From contig CAWEDI010000035.1 of the NCBI GenBank assembly GCA_963807735.1, forward strand, positions 1-64,000: a stretch of DNA of 64,000 bases. The letters are read 5' to 3'. Source of the DNA: Roseiarcus sp963807735. GTDB taxonomy: Bacteria > Pseudomonadota > Alphaproteobacteria > Rhizobiales > Beijerinckiaceae. Position numbers and translations under genes: made by a program. Shown here piece after piece: positions 1 to 8,341 of the stretch (positions within the stretch are counted from its first letter, which is position 1; the number at the start of each line of letters is the position of its first letter). Below the pieces are notes generated by a model. That model made no database searches and was not told the origin of the DNA. It worked only from the letters and a program-made list of their open reading frames with translations.

Positions 1-793
1 CGATGGGTTCGCCGCGCGAAAGACTGCGGCCGGCGAGCAACATACGCCAGCGCGTGAGATATTCTATCGGCCCATCGCCGACCAATTGTCCAAATCGCGC
101 CGCGAAACCGGATCGCGACATCCCGACTTCTGAGGCCAGCGCCGCCACCGTCCAGCGCCGCCCCGGCTCGCGATGGATGGCTGCGATCGCCGCCCCCACC
201 TGCTTGTCGGAGAGCGCGAACAGCCAGCCGACGCCGTTGCGCTCGTCGAGGTGGAGACGGAGAGCCTGAACAAAGATCATGTAGACGAGCTGCTGGATGA
301 TCAAGAAGCTTCCCGGCTTGGACTCGGTCAGCTCTTGTCCCATCCGGTCGAAAGCCCAGCGCAACGTCTTGCGCTCGCTTTCCTTTCGCAGATGGACGAT
401 CGGCGGCAACATGCCGAGCAACATCTCCAACTGCGGCCCGGCGAGCTGAAAATGGCCGCCGAGCACCGTGACCCCGCGTTTGTCATTCAGTTTGACCAGT
501 TCGCCGTCGCGGGAGCCAAGAAAATGGCACTTCCAGTCCTCGGCCGGCAGGGTCAGATCGCTTGCGACCTGGAACGGCCAGCCGCGCGGCAATAGGAAAC
601 AGTCGCCCTCTTCGAGAAGCACCGGCTCCCCAGCACCCTCAATCGCGAGCCAGCACGCCCCTGCGGTCACGGCATAACATTTGATCCCGTTGAAAGGATC
701 AAAGCGGATCGACCAGTCTCCGCCCGCCTCGAAGCCACCGACGAGATAGCTTCTCGGCTCCAAAAGCGAAATGACATCGGATAGAGGATCCAT
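1..793 (-). CDS. AraC family transcriptional regulator (3' end outside window)
   Basis: The reading frame opens at an ATG at 793 (begins MDPLSDVISLLEPRSY) and stays open to base 2, giving 264 residues without a stop, so the C-terminus is cut by the window. The first ~190 residues resemble the cupin-like ligand-binding domain of AraC regulators: a WSIRF stretch, then GDCFLLPRGWPF. The last ~75 residues start the HTH (WTVAALASEVGMSRSGFAARF), so most of the DNA-binding domain is present. It is transcribed away from the small membrane-protein gene at 921 and may control that gene and the quinone reductase-like gene behind it. That link is inferred only from the divergent arrangement. Confidence 0.85.
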   Translation of the reverse strand, partial: MDPLSDVISLLEPRSYLVGGFEAGGDWSIRFDPFNGIKCYAVTAGACWLAIEGAGEPVLLEEGDCFLLPRGWPFQVASDLTLPAEDWKCHFLGSRDGELVKLNDKRGVTVLGGHFQLAGPQLEMLLGMLPPIVHLRKESERKTLRWAFDRMGQELTESKPGSFLIIQQLVYMIFVQALRLHLDERNGVGWLFALSDKQVGAAIAAIHREPGRRWTVAALASEVGMSRSGFAARFGQLVGDGPIEYLTRWRMLLAGRSLSRGEPI

Positions 794-920
794 CTTTGGA
801 CGATCTCCAACGAAGAATGGACGCTATCGCATGGATCGTCTGACGGCAATCGTCCATGCTCTCTCTCGACGCAATCGCCATCTGTCGAACAAACAAGCTG
901 CGGCGTGCGGGAGACCGACA

Positions 921-1292
921 ATGACTTTTCAGGTCATGGCGTTGATCATGACGTGCGCCGGCTGCGTTCTCGGCCTCCGCTTCATCTTCGCCGGAGGTTC
1001 CGTGCTCAAGGAATGGGGCGTCGAAACTACCGCGGGGTCGCTTATCCTATTTCGCCGGATCGGCGCGATGTATCTTGCCCTCGCCCTGATGTTCTTCCTC
1101 GGACGAACCGCCGCCCCCTCGGATCTGCGCTCGGCGGTGTGTCTGGTGATGGGCGGAGCGATCACGCTGCTCGCCGGTCTCGGGCTGTTCGAGTTCCTGG
1201 CTCGACGAGTGAGCGCTGGCGTCTTTCGCGCGGTCGTCGGCGAGGCGGTGCTCGCGGCGGGATTCCTCTGGTTGTGGTGGGTTGGGCGATGA
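921..1292 (+). CDS. small four-helix integral membrane protein
   Basis: A 123-residue protein beginning MTFQVMALIM; the frame extends upstream but this ATG is where the membrane pattern begins. It has four hydrophobic segments, near residues 3-23, 40-60, 72-92 and 103-120, with short charged loops. This layout resembles DUF4345-type small membrane proteins, but no signature residue is available to prove membership. It sits divergent from the AraC regulator and 43 bp before a medium-chain reductase on the same strand, so the two could be co-transcribed. Function unknown. Confidence 0.6.
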   Translation: MTFQVMALIMTCAGCVLGLRFIFAGGSVLKEWGVETTAGSLILFRRIGAMYLALALMFFLGRTAAPSDLRSAVCLVMGGAITLLAGLGLFEFLARRVSAGVFRAVVGEAVLAAGFLWLWWVGR

Positions 1293-1335
1293 CCACGCAC
1301 GGCACGTCGGGGCCGAACGGATCGAGGGACTTGAT

Positions 1336-2271
1336 ATGAAGCGCGTTCAATATCTCCATTTTGGCTCCCCGGACGAACTCAGGCTGGACGAGGTGGAGAT
1401 ACCCGATGCGGGAAAGGGTCAAATCCGCGTTCAGGTCAGGGCGGCGGCAGCCAACCCGATGGATTGGAAACTTCGCCGGGGCGAAATGAAGGCGATCTCC
1501 GGTTCCCGGTTTCCGCGCGGGCTGGGCCATGACTTCGCTGGAGTAGTCGACGCCGTCGGACCGGACGTGAAGCGACTTAAGGTGGGCGATGAAGTCTTCG
1601 GCGTCACCTCAATCCGACACGCGGGCGCGTTCGCCGATTACGTCGTTGCGGACGAGAAAAGCGCTTGGCTCAAGCCGCCTTCACTCTCGTTCGAGCAGGC
1701 GGCCGCCTTTACTATCGTGGGCCTGACGGCCTGGAATGCGCTGGTGGCGAAGGCGAGGCTGAGCGCTGGCCAGTCGGTCTTGATCACCGGATGCCTGGGC
1801 GGGGTTGGGCGTTCGGCGGTACAGATCGCGTGCATGCGTGGCGCAAACATCGTCGGCAGTTGCAGCGCATCCGGGCGCGAGGAAGCGCTGGCGCTAGGCG
1901 TAAGTGAGGTGGTGGATTATCGCGCCTTCGACGTCGGTTCGTATCGAAATCGCTTCGACTTCGTCTTCGATACGGCAGGCGTGTTGTCGCTGAGCCAGTG
2001 TGGCGCGACGCTGAAACGCGGCGGGATGTCCCTGCACATCGTCCCAACCTTTGCCAAGATGGTGGGTTGCCTGCTCCCGTCGCGACATCATCTAGTGTTC
2101 GGAAATCCCACGCTACAAGCACTGGCGGCCATCGCCGAGGCGGCCGAGCAGGGCAAGCTCGTCCCGATGATCGGCCGCATCGTGCCTTTGCGCGAGGCGA
2201 TTCCGGCCGTGGTGGCCCTTGAGAAGACGGGTTTGCCCAAAGGGAAGCTGGTGATCGTTTCTGCGCGATGA
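1336..2271 (+). CDS. NADP-dependent medium-chain oxidoreductase, quinone reductase type (zinc-free)
   Basis: A 311-residue MDR-superfamily protein. The start chosen is the ATG at 1336 (MKRVQYLHFG); the frame stays open 18 codons further upstream. The N-terminal GroES-like fold contains NPMDWKLRRGEMK and the GHDFAGVVDAVG motif. The Rossmann part shows VLITGCLGGVGRSAVQIA near residue 150. No structural or catalytic zinc cysteines are seen, which fits NADPH:quinone reductase or zeta-crystallin-like enzymes that reduce quinones or enals. The C-terminal PKGKLVIV ending is typical of the family. The substrate cannot be told. It ends just before a decayed DUF927 gene. Confidence 0.88.
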   Translation: MKRVQYLHFGSPDELRLDEVEIPDAGKGQIRVQVRAAAANPMDWKLRRGEMKAISGSRFPRGLGHDFAGVVDAVGPDVKRLKVGDEVFGVTSIRHAGAFADYVVADEKSAWLKPPSLSFEQAAAFTIVGLTAWNALVAKARLSAGQSVLITGCLGGVGRSAVQIACMRGANIVGSCSASGREEALALGVSEVVDYRAFDVGSYRNRFDFVFDTAGVLSLSQCGATLKRGGMSLHIVPTFAKMVGCLLPSRHHLVFGNPTLQALAAIAEAAEQGKLVPMIGRIVPLREAIPAVVALEKTGLPKGKLVIVSAR

Positions 2272-2580
2272 AAGCGCCAAGCCGAAGTCTTGGTGCGTCA
2301 TCGTCTCTCAAGTGGCGAATTGACAATCGGAGCCAAGCTCGCCGAGGAACGCGGCGGAAAGTCGCGCGCCGGTCAGCTTGTGCGGATGCTCTAAATGCCG
2401 CGCGACGCGCTTGCGGCGTGTTTGAAAATCCGGTGCCGGACGGCGACGCAGCCAGCCTCGCCAAGTCTTGCAGGTTGGCGGCGGTGGCGACGTATGGAAC
2501 GGCTGGGCCGGAATTCGTGCGGCGCCTGATTTCCGAAAACGTGACGGGCGAGACTTTGCGCGCCGGGCCAGCGCGGACGG

Positions 2581-2600
2581 CTAGCCCGACTTCGCGGATT
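2581..2600 (+). repeat. left terminal inverted repeat of the IS1634-like element
   Basis: A perfect 20-bp match to the reverse complement of 4595-4614, at the junction where DUF927 homology stops. Confidence 0.85.
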
Positions 2601-2760
2601 CGCCTGTGGATAAGCCCATTTTGCGGGTTTTTGCGAGCTGTAAGTATTTGAGTTGGTTGATGCGGGTTTCGCAAACGGGGCGAAAAACGGCTGTAGTGAA
2701 GACCAACTAATCTCGCACAGGATTCCTAGAATCGCACGGTCGTGGCAGAATCGCTTCGCC

Positions 2761-4524
2761 ATGTTCCTGCGAAAGACCGAGCGGCGGAAGAACGGGAAGA
2801 CACACCTCTATTGGAGCGTCGTCGAGAACCGGCGTGTCGATGGTGGTCGCGTGGCGCAGCGTCACGTGCTCTATCTTGGCGAGATCAATTCCTCTCAGGC
2901 CGAGGCGTGGCGCAGGGCCGTCGAGGTGTTCGACGAGGAGGCCGGCCGCGCGCGAACGCTCGCCCTGTTTCCCGAAGATCGTTGCGAAGCTCCAGCCGGC
3001 GACGATGTCATCCGGCTGCGTCTGAGCGAAATGCGGCTCTGCCGCCCGCGCCAGTGGGGCGCCTGTTGGCTGGCGGGCCTGCTGTGGCGGGAGTTGCGGC
3101 TCGATCGGTTCTGGGCCGAGCGATTGCCGAAAAGCCGCAAGGGCACGCGCTGGGATCATGTGCTGCAAGTGCTGGCGACCTACCGGCTCATCTCGCCCGG
3201 TAGCGAGTGGCGGCTGCATCGCCAGTGGTTCCTCGACAGCGCGATGGCCGATCTGCTGGGGTCCGACTTCGGCCTGGCGGAGGCTCATAAACTCTACGCC
3301 TGCCACGACCTGCTGCTCGCCCACAAACAGGCGCTGTTCTCGCATCTGACGCAGCGCTGGCGCGATCTGTTCAACGCCTCGTTCGACGTGTTGCTGTATG
3401 ATCTGACAAGCACGTATTTCGAGGTCAACGCCGCCGATCTGCCCGAAGGCTCCAAGCGTCGCCACGGCTACAGCCGCGACAAGCGGCCGGATTGCCCGCA
3501 AGTCGTCATCGCGCTCGTCGTCACGCCCGAGGGGTTGCCGCTGGCCTACGAGGTTCTGCCCGGCAACACCGCCGACAGCAAAACCCTGCGCGCGTTCCTG
3601 GCCAAGATCGAAAGCCAATACGGCAAGGCGCGGCGGGTTTGGGTGATGGATCGCGGCGTGCCCACCGAAGCGGTTCTGGCCGAAATGCGCGCCAGCGATC
3701 CGCCGGTCAGCTATCTCGTGGGAACGCCAAAAGGTCGCCTCAACCGGCTCGAAAAGCATCTCATCGATAAGCCGTGGCGCAAGGCGCGGGAGGGCGTCGA
3801 CGTCAAGCTGTTGTCGCAAGACGACGAACTCTACGTCTTCGCGCAAAGCGCCGACCGCGTAGCCAAGGAGCGAGCGATGCGACGCCGGCAGCTGAAATGG
3901 CTGTGGGCGAGATTGAAGAAGCTCTCTCTCATGGAGGTGACGCTGCAAGAGCGGCTGATGAAGCTTGGCGCGGCGCGCTCGAAGGCGCCTTCCGCCTGGC
4001 GCCTGGTCAGAACGGAAGTCGACAAGAAGACCGGTGCGCTGAGCTTCGCGCTCGATCGCCACAAGCTGCGAGCCGTCAGACGCCGCGAGGGCCGCTATCT
4101 GTTGCGCACCAATCTGACCGAGAGCGATCCCGCGCTTCTCTGGCAATACTACGTTCAGCTCGTCGCGGTGGAGGAGGCGTTCAAGACGCTGAAGGGCGAT
4201 CTGGCCATTCGTCCGATCTTTCATCAGGACGAGAAGCGGATCGAGGCGCACATCTTCATCGCCTTCCTCGCCTATTGTCTTCAGATCACGCTCACCCGCC
4301 GCCTGCACGGCCTCGCGCCGGGCCTGACCGCCCGCAGCGCCCTGGCGAAGTTCGCCGGCGTTCAGATGATCGACGTGCATTTGCCAACCACCGACGGGCG
4401 CGAAATTGTGCTGACCCGCTATACCGAACCCGAACGCGATCTACGGCTCCTGATCGACCGGATGAACCTCGCCTTGCCGGCTCAACCGCCCCCCAAAATC
4501 GCCGCTGCCGCGCTGCCTCGCTGA
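2761..4524 (+). CDS. IS1634-like DDE transposase
   Basis: A 587-residue transposase starting at the ATG at 2761 (MFLRKTERRKNGKTHLYW); the frame extends upstream to 2653. The N-terminal KNGKTHLYWSVVENRR and VLYLGEIN segments and the central LLYDLTSTYFEVN, the DDE region's first acidic block, are typical of IS1634/IS4-superfamily transposases. A VWVMDRGVPTEAVL block holds the second aspartate. RPIFHQDEKRIEAHIFIAFLAY near the C-terminus holds the glutamate. The gene is uninterrupted, so the element may still be mobile. The long minus-strand frame opposite it is a coding shadow. Confidence 0.92.
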   Translation: MFLRKTERRKNGKTHLYWSVVENRRVDGGRVAQRHVLYLGEINSSQAEAWRRAVEVFDEEAGRARTLALFPEDRCEAPAGDDVIRLRLSEMRLCRPRQWGACWLAGLLWRELRLDRFWAERLPKSRKGTRWDHVLQVLATYRLISPGSEWRLHRQWFLDSAMADLLGSDFGLAEAHKLYACHDLLLAHKQALFSHLTQRWRDLFNASFDVLLYDLTSTYFEVNAADLPEGSKRRHGYSRDKRPDCPQVVIALVVTPEGLPLAYEVLPGNTADSKTLRAFLAKIESQYGKARRVWVMDRGVPTEAVLAEMRASDPPVSYLVGTPKGRLNRLEKHLIDKPWRKAREGVDVKLLSQDDELYVFAQSADRVAKERAMRRRQLKWLWARLKKLSLMEVTLQERLMKLGAARSKAPSAWRLVRTEVDKKTGALSFALDRHKLRAVRRREGRYLLRTNLTESDPALLWQYYVQLVAVEEAFKTLKGDLAIRPIFHQDEKRIEAHIFIAFLAYCLQITLTRRLHGLAPGLTARSALAKFAGVQMIDVHLPTTDGREIVLTRYTEPERDLRLLIDRMNLALPAQPPPKIAAAALPR

Positions 4525-4594
4525 CCTCCCTGTAGTGAAGACCTCTTAGGTCAAGGTATTGATCTCCTTGGCCGAGAAAGTCGAAAACTACCCC

Positions 4595-4614
4595 AATCCG
4601 CGAAGTCGGGCTAG
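4595..4614 (-). repeat. right terminal inverted repeat of the IS1634-like element
   Basis: A perfect inverted copy of 2581-2600; DUF927 homology resumes at the next base (4615). Confidence 0.85.
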
Positions 4615-5102
4615 ATCGACAGGGCGGCGCATCGGCTCGAATTGATCGTGGCGGCGGGCGAACTTGACACGCAATTTGGTCTGACGCCCTGGCGCGAGAG
4701 CGAGGCGCGAGACGCGGCGGCTTGGGCGCTAGCGCAAGGGATTGACGGGCGGGGCGGAACCGAACCGGCCGAGACGGCGCAGGCCATCGCTCAAGTCCGC
4801 CATTTCATCGAAGCGCACGGCGAAGCGCGATTCGACAATCTCGACGCGGCCGACGCGAAACCCGTTTCGAACCGCGCTGGCTGGCGGAAGTGATTGGGCG
4901 GGGATCGACGATGACTCATTCCGACGGAGACACGGAGAGTTGAAGTTTGCGCGGGCCTTGATCCGGGCGCGGTAGCAAGAATTCTCGGCGAGCGCGGCAT
5001 GATTGAACGCGCGGATGACGGCATTCAAAAAGTGATGCGCATTGAGGGGCGCTCGCATCGCATCCGCGCAGTCACGTCGGGCATTTTCGATGGGGCCGGT
5101 GC

Positions 5103-5195
5103 ATGAAGCCGGAGATGCTCGCCCGGCTTCGGCGTGTCGCAAGCGGTCGGCGCATCACCGTGCAAGGCGTAACACGCGGCTTAAATTTAGCTTAG
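5103..5195 (+). CDS. 30-residue remnant of the gene downstream of DUF927
   Basis: ATGA overlaps the last codon of the DUF927 frame, giving MKPEMLARLRRVASGRRITV and then GVTRGLNLA before a stop. The translational coupling suggests it was the start of the next gene in the original DUF927 operon. It is short, overlaps the end of the next gene by 4 bases, and is probably a truncated remnant. Confidence 0.35.
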   Translation: MKPEMLARLRRVASGRRITVQGVTRGLNLA

Positions 5196-5821
5196 CGAAC
5201 AATCCGGCGGACGAAGTGCAATTCAACAGCGGATAGTGGGCCGCCGAGCTGCTGCATCGCACCGCCGTCCGCGAGAGAGCCGAGGTCGAGCGCGACCAAG
5301 CCAGTCGAATCGATAAGTTCGACCACGAGCGCCTTGGCTTCGCGATCGTCTCCTGACACGAACAGTATGGTCTTCGGCTTCTGTGGCGAGAAATCCTGTA
5401 TCCAAGCCATCGGCATATTGCTGATCGACTTCACCAGCCTAGCCCCGGGCGCCATTGCGGCGACTATCTCGCTCGACGTGCGGCCCTCCAGCGCGGCAAC
5501 CGATCTCGCTACGCCGGCAGCGCTGATGTCCGGTTTCTCGCCCATGTGGGCGTTCGTCCCGTCGACGAGTATGCGGCCGCCCCAGTCGATTCCCTTGACC
5601 GCCTCCGGCGCATCCGCCCAATTCGTGGCGAGGATCACCACATCGCAATCCGCAGCTTCCTGCTTGGATCCTGCGCTGGCGGCCGGACCCAGATCGGCGC
5701 CGCGCCCCGCCAACGCCTCCGGCCCCCGCGAACTGGAAAGGACGACCTCGTGGCCCGCACCGATCAAATGACGACCGATGGTCGTAGCCATGCGACCAGC
5801 GCCGATGAACCCAACTTTCAT
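5192..5821 (-). CDS. NADPH-dependent F420-reductase-like Rossmann protein (first of three)
   Basis: A 209-residue protein beginning MKVGFIGAGRMATTIGRHLIG. The GxGxxA/G dinucleotide motif is at residues 7-12 and the SSSRGPEAL segment at the end of beta-2 suggests NADP rather than NAD. A VDGTNAHMGE stretch and the C-terminal GSLADGGAMQQLGGPL match the F420H2:NADP oxidoreductase/NAD(P)-binding-2 family. In bacteria without F420 these act as uncharacterised NADPH oxidoreductases. Two more relatives lie at 6163-6858 and 9000-9599 on the same strand. Confidence 0.85.
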   Translation of the reverse strand: MKVGFIGAGRMATTIGRHLIGAGHEVVLSSSRGPEALAGRGADLGPAASAGSKQEAADCDVVILATNWADAPEAVKGIDWGGRILVDGTNAHMGEKPDISAAGVARSVAALEGRTSSEIVAAMAPGARLVKSISNMPMAWIQDFSPQKPKTILFVSGDDREAKALVVELIDSTGLVALDLGSLADGGAMQQLGGPLSAVELHFVRRIVR

Positions 5822-6162
5822 GAGGTTTCTCCCAGATCAAACGATGACTCAAGCAGCCGCAGCCAACGCAGGCACTGCGCCGAAGTCCTCCACCGCCGTC
5901 ACCCCTGCCGTTCCAGCGCGCGCCGTCCGGCGAGTACGATGTCCAGATCTGTAATTCCGATGAACCTCAGCCTGGGAAAGCGCTTCGTCGTTACGGCCTT
6001 GCGACACAAAAGCTTGGCTCATAGTTCTGGCAGACGACACCGATCGGATCGATGAGCGATCCTGCGGGCCCGCTCGTCAGCTGGCCGTCGCGGCCAGGAA
6101 GGCCATCCAGCTCGTGCGCATCGGCTGATCCTCGATCGTCCGTGGGTGGGGACCAAGGGCGT
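5822..6162 (-). pseudogene. decayed DNA with an azoreductase-like C-terminal fragment
   Basis: There is no intact gene in these 341 bases. On the minus strand near 5918-5975 the translation LRFIGITDLDIVLAGRRALE resembles the C-terminal FLGFIG.TD segment of FMN-dependent NAD(P)H azoreductase/quinone reductases. A further minus-strand stretch near 6010-6090 (DGQLTSGPAGSLID) was not recognised. The frames are broken, so this is a remnant of at least one redox gene. Confidence 0.35.
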
Positions 6163-6858
6163 CTACGCCGGCGACTCGTATGTGCCTGGGCTGTTGGGCG
6201 TGGCGCGCCATGCAGGTTGGCGTTCGGGGTTCGCCTCGGCGAGCGCGCTGCGGACGCCCTTGACGTCATAGTCCTTGAGATAGCCTGGTGAGCCCGGCTG
6301 CTGGCGCCAGGACTCCGCGATAGTGCCGGCGTCCACCGCGTCAAATCCAATCCCGTCGATCAGCGCCATGGCCTTGGATTTGGTCCTGGCGTCGTCGCCC
6401 GCCACCGCGAGTGCGATGCGGTCCGCGGAGCCCGCTGGCTTGGCGCCGGGTTGAAGATGGGTTGCTTCTATTGTGTTGAAGGCCTTGATCACGGGACGCC
6501 CAAGGTGCCGCTCGACCCATTCGCTCTCAGTGCGCCCGTCCTCAATTCCATTCAGATGACCGTCGCGCTGTTGTGGGTAGTAGTTGGTCGTGTCGACTAC
6601 GACGACGTCGGCCGGCGTGGATGCGAACAGTTCGCGGGGCAGGCTAGGGATTTTGTTTGTAGGGACGGCGACGACCACGACCTCCTGGCCGCGGACAGTG
6701 TCCTCAATCACCGCTGCCCGCGCGCCGGTTTCCGCCGACAGGTTCGCCAGAGACTCTGGTCCGCGCGAATTGGCGATCGTGACCTCGTGCCCTGCGGCCC
6801 GGAAAACATGGGTGAGTGCGCGGCCGATATTGCCAGCGCCAACAATGCCGATCTTCAT
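6163..6858 (-). CDS. NADPH-dependent F420-reductase-like Rossmann protein (second)
   Basis: A 231-residue protein starting MKIGIVGAGNIGRALTHVF, with GAGNIG at residues 7-12 and ANSRGPESL at the NADP-selecting position. The central VVDTTNYYPQQRDG and VIKAFNTIEATHL, then a C-terminal GFDAVDAGTIAESWRQQPGSP, are strongly typical of NADPH-dependent F420 reductase/NADP oxidoreductase family proteins. It is intact, with a short leader to the next gene. It is paralogous to the genes at 5192 and 9000 but clearly diverged from both. Substrate unknown. Confidence 0.87.
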   Translation of the reverse strand: MKIGIVGAGNIGRALTHVFRAAGHEVTIANSRGPESLANLSAETGARAAVIEDTVRGQEVVVVAVPTNKIPSLPRELFASTPADVVVVDTTNYYPQQRDGHLNGIEDGRTESEWVERHLGRPVIKAFNTIEATHLQPGAKPAGSADRIALAVAGDDARTKSKAMALIDGIGFDAVDAGTIAESWRQQPGSPGYLKDYDVKGVRSALAEANPERQPAWRATPNSPGTYESPA

Positions 6859-7142
6859 GTTTTGTGCCTCTATTGAAAATGGGAGGAGCCGTGGCTTAGG
6901 CCGACTCCAACTCCCGGGAACTAGTTGAGTTTTACCGCTTCAGCCGGCGGTCGAGATCCACCAAGCGCTTCTTGAGCATACACATTCCATTCAGATCATT
7001 GAACATTAAAGGCTGTCGCCTGACCTCACCTACATCGACAACGACTGGACGAGATCAATCGGAAATCCCTGTCCGCCTTGCATCGGAATCCCCGTCCGGC
7101 TTTGATGGGAATTGAAATCCGACATCATCGGAATCCGCATTG
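6859..7142. repeat. intergenic DNA with degenerate tandem repeats, possibly an IS end
   Basis: No gene here. Two adjacent near-identical 23-base units start at 7058 and 7082 (both ATCGGAA...TCC..GTCCG), and a third partial copy starts at 7127. Multiple terminal repeats of this kind occur at IS21-family ends, so this may be the scar of a lost element. No transposase frame accompanies it. Confidence 0.3.
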
Positions 7143-7775
7143 TCAGGGCTTCACGAACCGATAGGCGAAGCGATCGGTCTGGCCCTTGATCGAGGGATCG
7201 AACACCTTGATCGCGTGCGGATCGTCCTTGTTCGCGAGCATGGTGCTTTCCGCGTCCAGTACGAAGCCGGCCGCCTCCACCTCCTTGCGGGCGAATGCAG
7301 GCTCAATCCGATGCAGCGACTGGGCCTCGCTCGTGCCCGCGCCGACGGCGGCGGCGTGGTCGACGATGACGTAGGACCCACCGGGCTTCAGCCGCTCGTA
7401 GACGGCTCGATTGAAGTCGGCCGCCGTCGCGCCCCTGGCCTGGATCAGCGCGGTGTGGAGATCGTGGTAGAACAGGTGCAACCACAGGACATCTGCGGGT
7501 TGCGTGGCCTCCGACATCGCCACGAGGTCCGCCGAGACGACTTCGACATTCTCTCGGCCTGGCTCCTTCGCAAGCGTCCGCATGCGGCCGACCGGATCGT
7601 TCTTGAAGTGGGCGACTTCGGCCGGCACGAAGCTGTAGACCCGTCCTTTGGGTCCCACGACGTCGGAGAAGAGGCGCGTCCAGTCGCCGTCGCCTGGGTA
7701 AACGTCGATGACAGTGGAGCCCGCCTCGACGCGTGCGAACCGGATCAACTCGGATAGCTTGGATTGGTCGTACAT
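7143..7775 (-). CDS. SAM-dependent methyltransferase-like protein
   Basis: A 210-residue protein beginning MYDQSKLSELIRFARVEAGS. VIDVYPGDGDWTRLF is the SAM-binding motif I (normally D.G.G.G). VEVVSADL supplies the acidic residue and RLKPGGSYVIVDHAA is motif post-III of class I methyltransferases. The glycine-rich loop is slightly unusual (YPGDGD). Related proteins are often exported in other genera; no clear signal peptide is seen here. It is co-directional with the SnoaL-like gene upstream. Substrate unknown. Confidence 0.82.
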   Translation of the reverse strand: MYDQSKLSELIRFARVEAGSTVIDVYPGDGDWTRLFSDVVGPKGRVYSFVPAEVAHFKNDPVGRMRTLAKEPGRENVEVVSADLVAMSEATQPADVLWLHLFYHDLHTALIQARGATAADFNRAVYERLKPGGSYVIVDHAAAVGAGTSEAQSLHRIEPAFARKEVEAAGFVLDAESTMLANKDDPHAIKVFDPSIKGQTDRFAYRFVKP

Positions 7776-7869
7776 CGGAATCTCCGTTACGGTTGGGCAT
7801 TCGACGCACAGGGTGTGGGGCGGCGATCTACGGCTCGTTCACCGTCGACCCGGACCGATGACCGCAGAC

Positions 7870-7888
7870 GGCCAGCGTTACGCTGGCC
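7870..7888 (-). terminator. perfect 9-bp stem hairpin at the original end of the SnoaL-like gene
   Basis: GGCCAGCGTTACGCTGGCC is a perfect 9+1+9 palindrome. Read on the minus strand it contains the TAA (7878-7880) that would end the SnoaL-like gene if its frameshift were repaired. No strong U tract follows, so efficient intrinsic termination is uncertain. Confidence 0.5.
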
Positions 7889-8296
7889 CGGACGCGTCCA
7901 TCTGCGAGGCCCGCGCCAGCGCCTGCGTGTCGATGTACTCCCGGATGCTCGTCAGACTTTGCCGTCTCGAACGGTAATGTCGAAGACCCAATCGTCCTTG
8001 AACGGCTTATTCGTGGCTTTGATTTTCCCCGTGGCGACGCCGACGACCAGGACCCGGTCTCCCTGCGCCACGAATTCCGGGGGCTCTGGGTACGTCGTTT
8101 CCACCTCTTCGGACGCCTTCTGAAGCACAGCCGCCACCCCGGCGTGCCCGCGATGCGTGCCGGCCAGCGGCCAGTCCTCGCCTGGAATGATCCACTCGAT
8201 ATCTTCGGCAACCAGCGCCAGCAGACCTTGCTTATCGCCGCCGCCGATCGCGGCAAAGAAGTCCTTCACAGTCTGGACGTTCTCTTGAGTGCTCAT
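7878..8296 (-). pseudogene. SnoaL-like / NTF2-like protein, C-terminus frameshifted
   Basis: The open frame 7952-8296 (114 residues, MSTQENVQTVKDFFAAIGGG) is an NTF2-fold SnoaL-like protein: VAEDIEWIIPGEDWPLAGTHRG is the typical active-site region. It stops right after FDITVRDGKV. One base further, another frame reads TSIREYIDTQALARAS and ends at 7878 inside a hairpin. That is exactly how intact family members end, so a 1-base deletion near 7952 removed the last ~24 residues. It could also be a sequencing error. The truncated product lacks the last strand of the barrel. Confidence 0.72.
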
Positions 8297-8341
8297 AGAA
8301 ACTTCTCCATTCCTCGGATCGGATCGCGTCCGATCTCATGG

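Larger units (their letters stand above)
2581..4614 (+). mobile_element. IS1634-like insertion sequence, structurally complete
   Basis: The ends are perfect 20-bp inverted repeats: ctagcccgacttcgcggatt at 2581-2600 and its reverse complement at 4595-4614. The outer CTAG is palindromic, so it could instead be a 4-bp target duplication, making the element 2585-4610. It carries one long transposase gene. A 13-bp direct repeat TGTAGTGAAGACC occurs inside both ends (2692-2704 and 4531-4543), flanking the coding region. The element interrupts a DUF927 pseudogene. Confidence 0.8.
2311..5106 (+). pseudogene. DUF927-family gene, frameshifted and split by an IS element
   Basis: Left part, 2311-2580: SGELTIGAKLAEERGGKSRAGQ, then after a frame change GVFENPVPDGD and ATYGTAGPEFVRRL. 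This resembles the central DUF927 region. Right part, 4615-4893: HRLELIVAAGELDTQ, FGLTPWRESEARDAAAWALA and NRAGWRK, the DUF927 helicase-like end. After another frame change, 4920-5106 reads EVCAGLDPGAVARILGERGM and ends at 5106. The two halves would adjoin if the IS at 2581-4614 were removed. DUF927 proteins occur in plasmids, prophages and integrative islands. At least two frameshifts besides the IS make this non-functional. Confidence 0.75.

Noticed and set aside
2707..4380. 557-codon open frame on the minus strand opposite the IS1634-like transposase
   Set aside because: Its translation is rich in Gln/Arg/Leu without any motif and mirrors the high-GC transposase codons; the plus-strand frame is a clear transposase.
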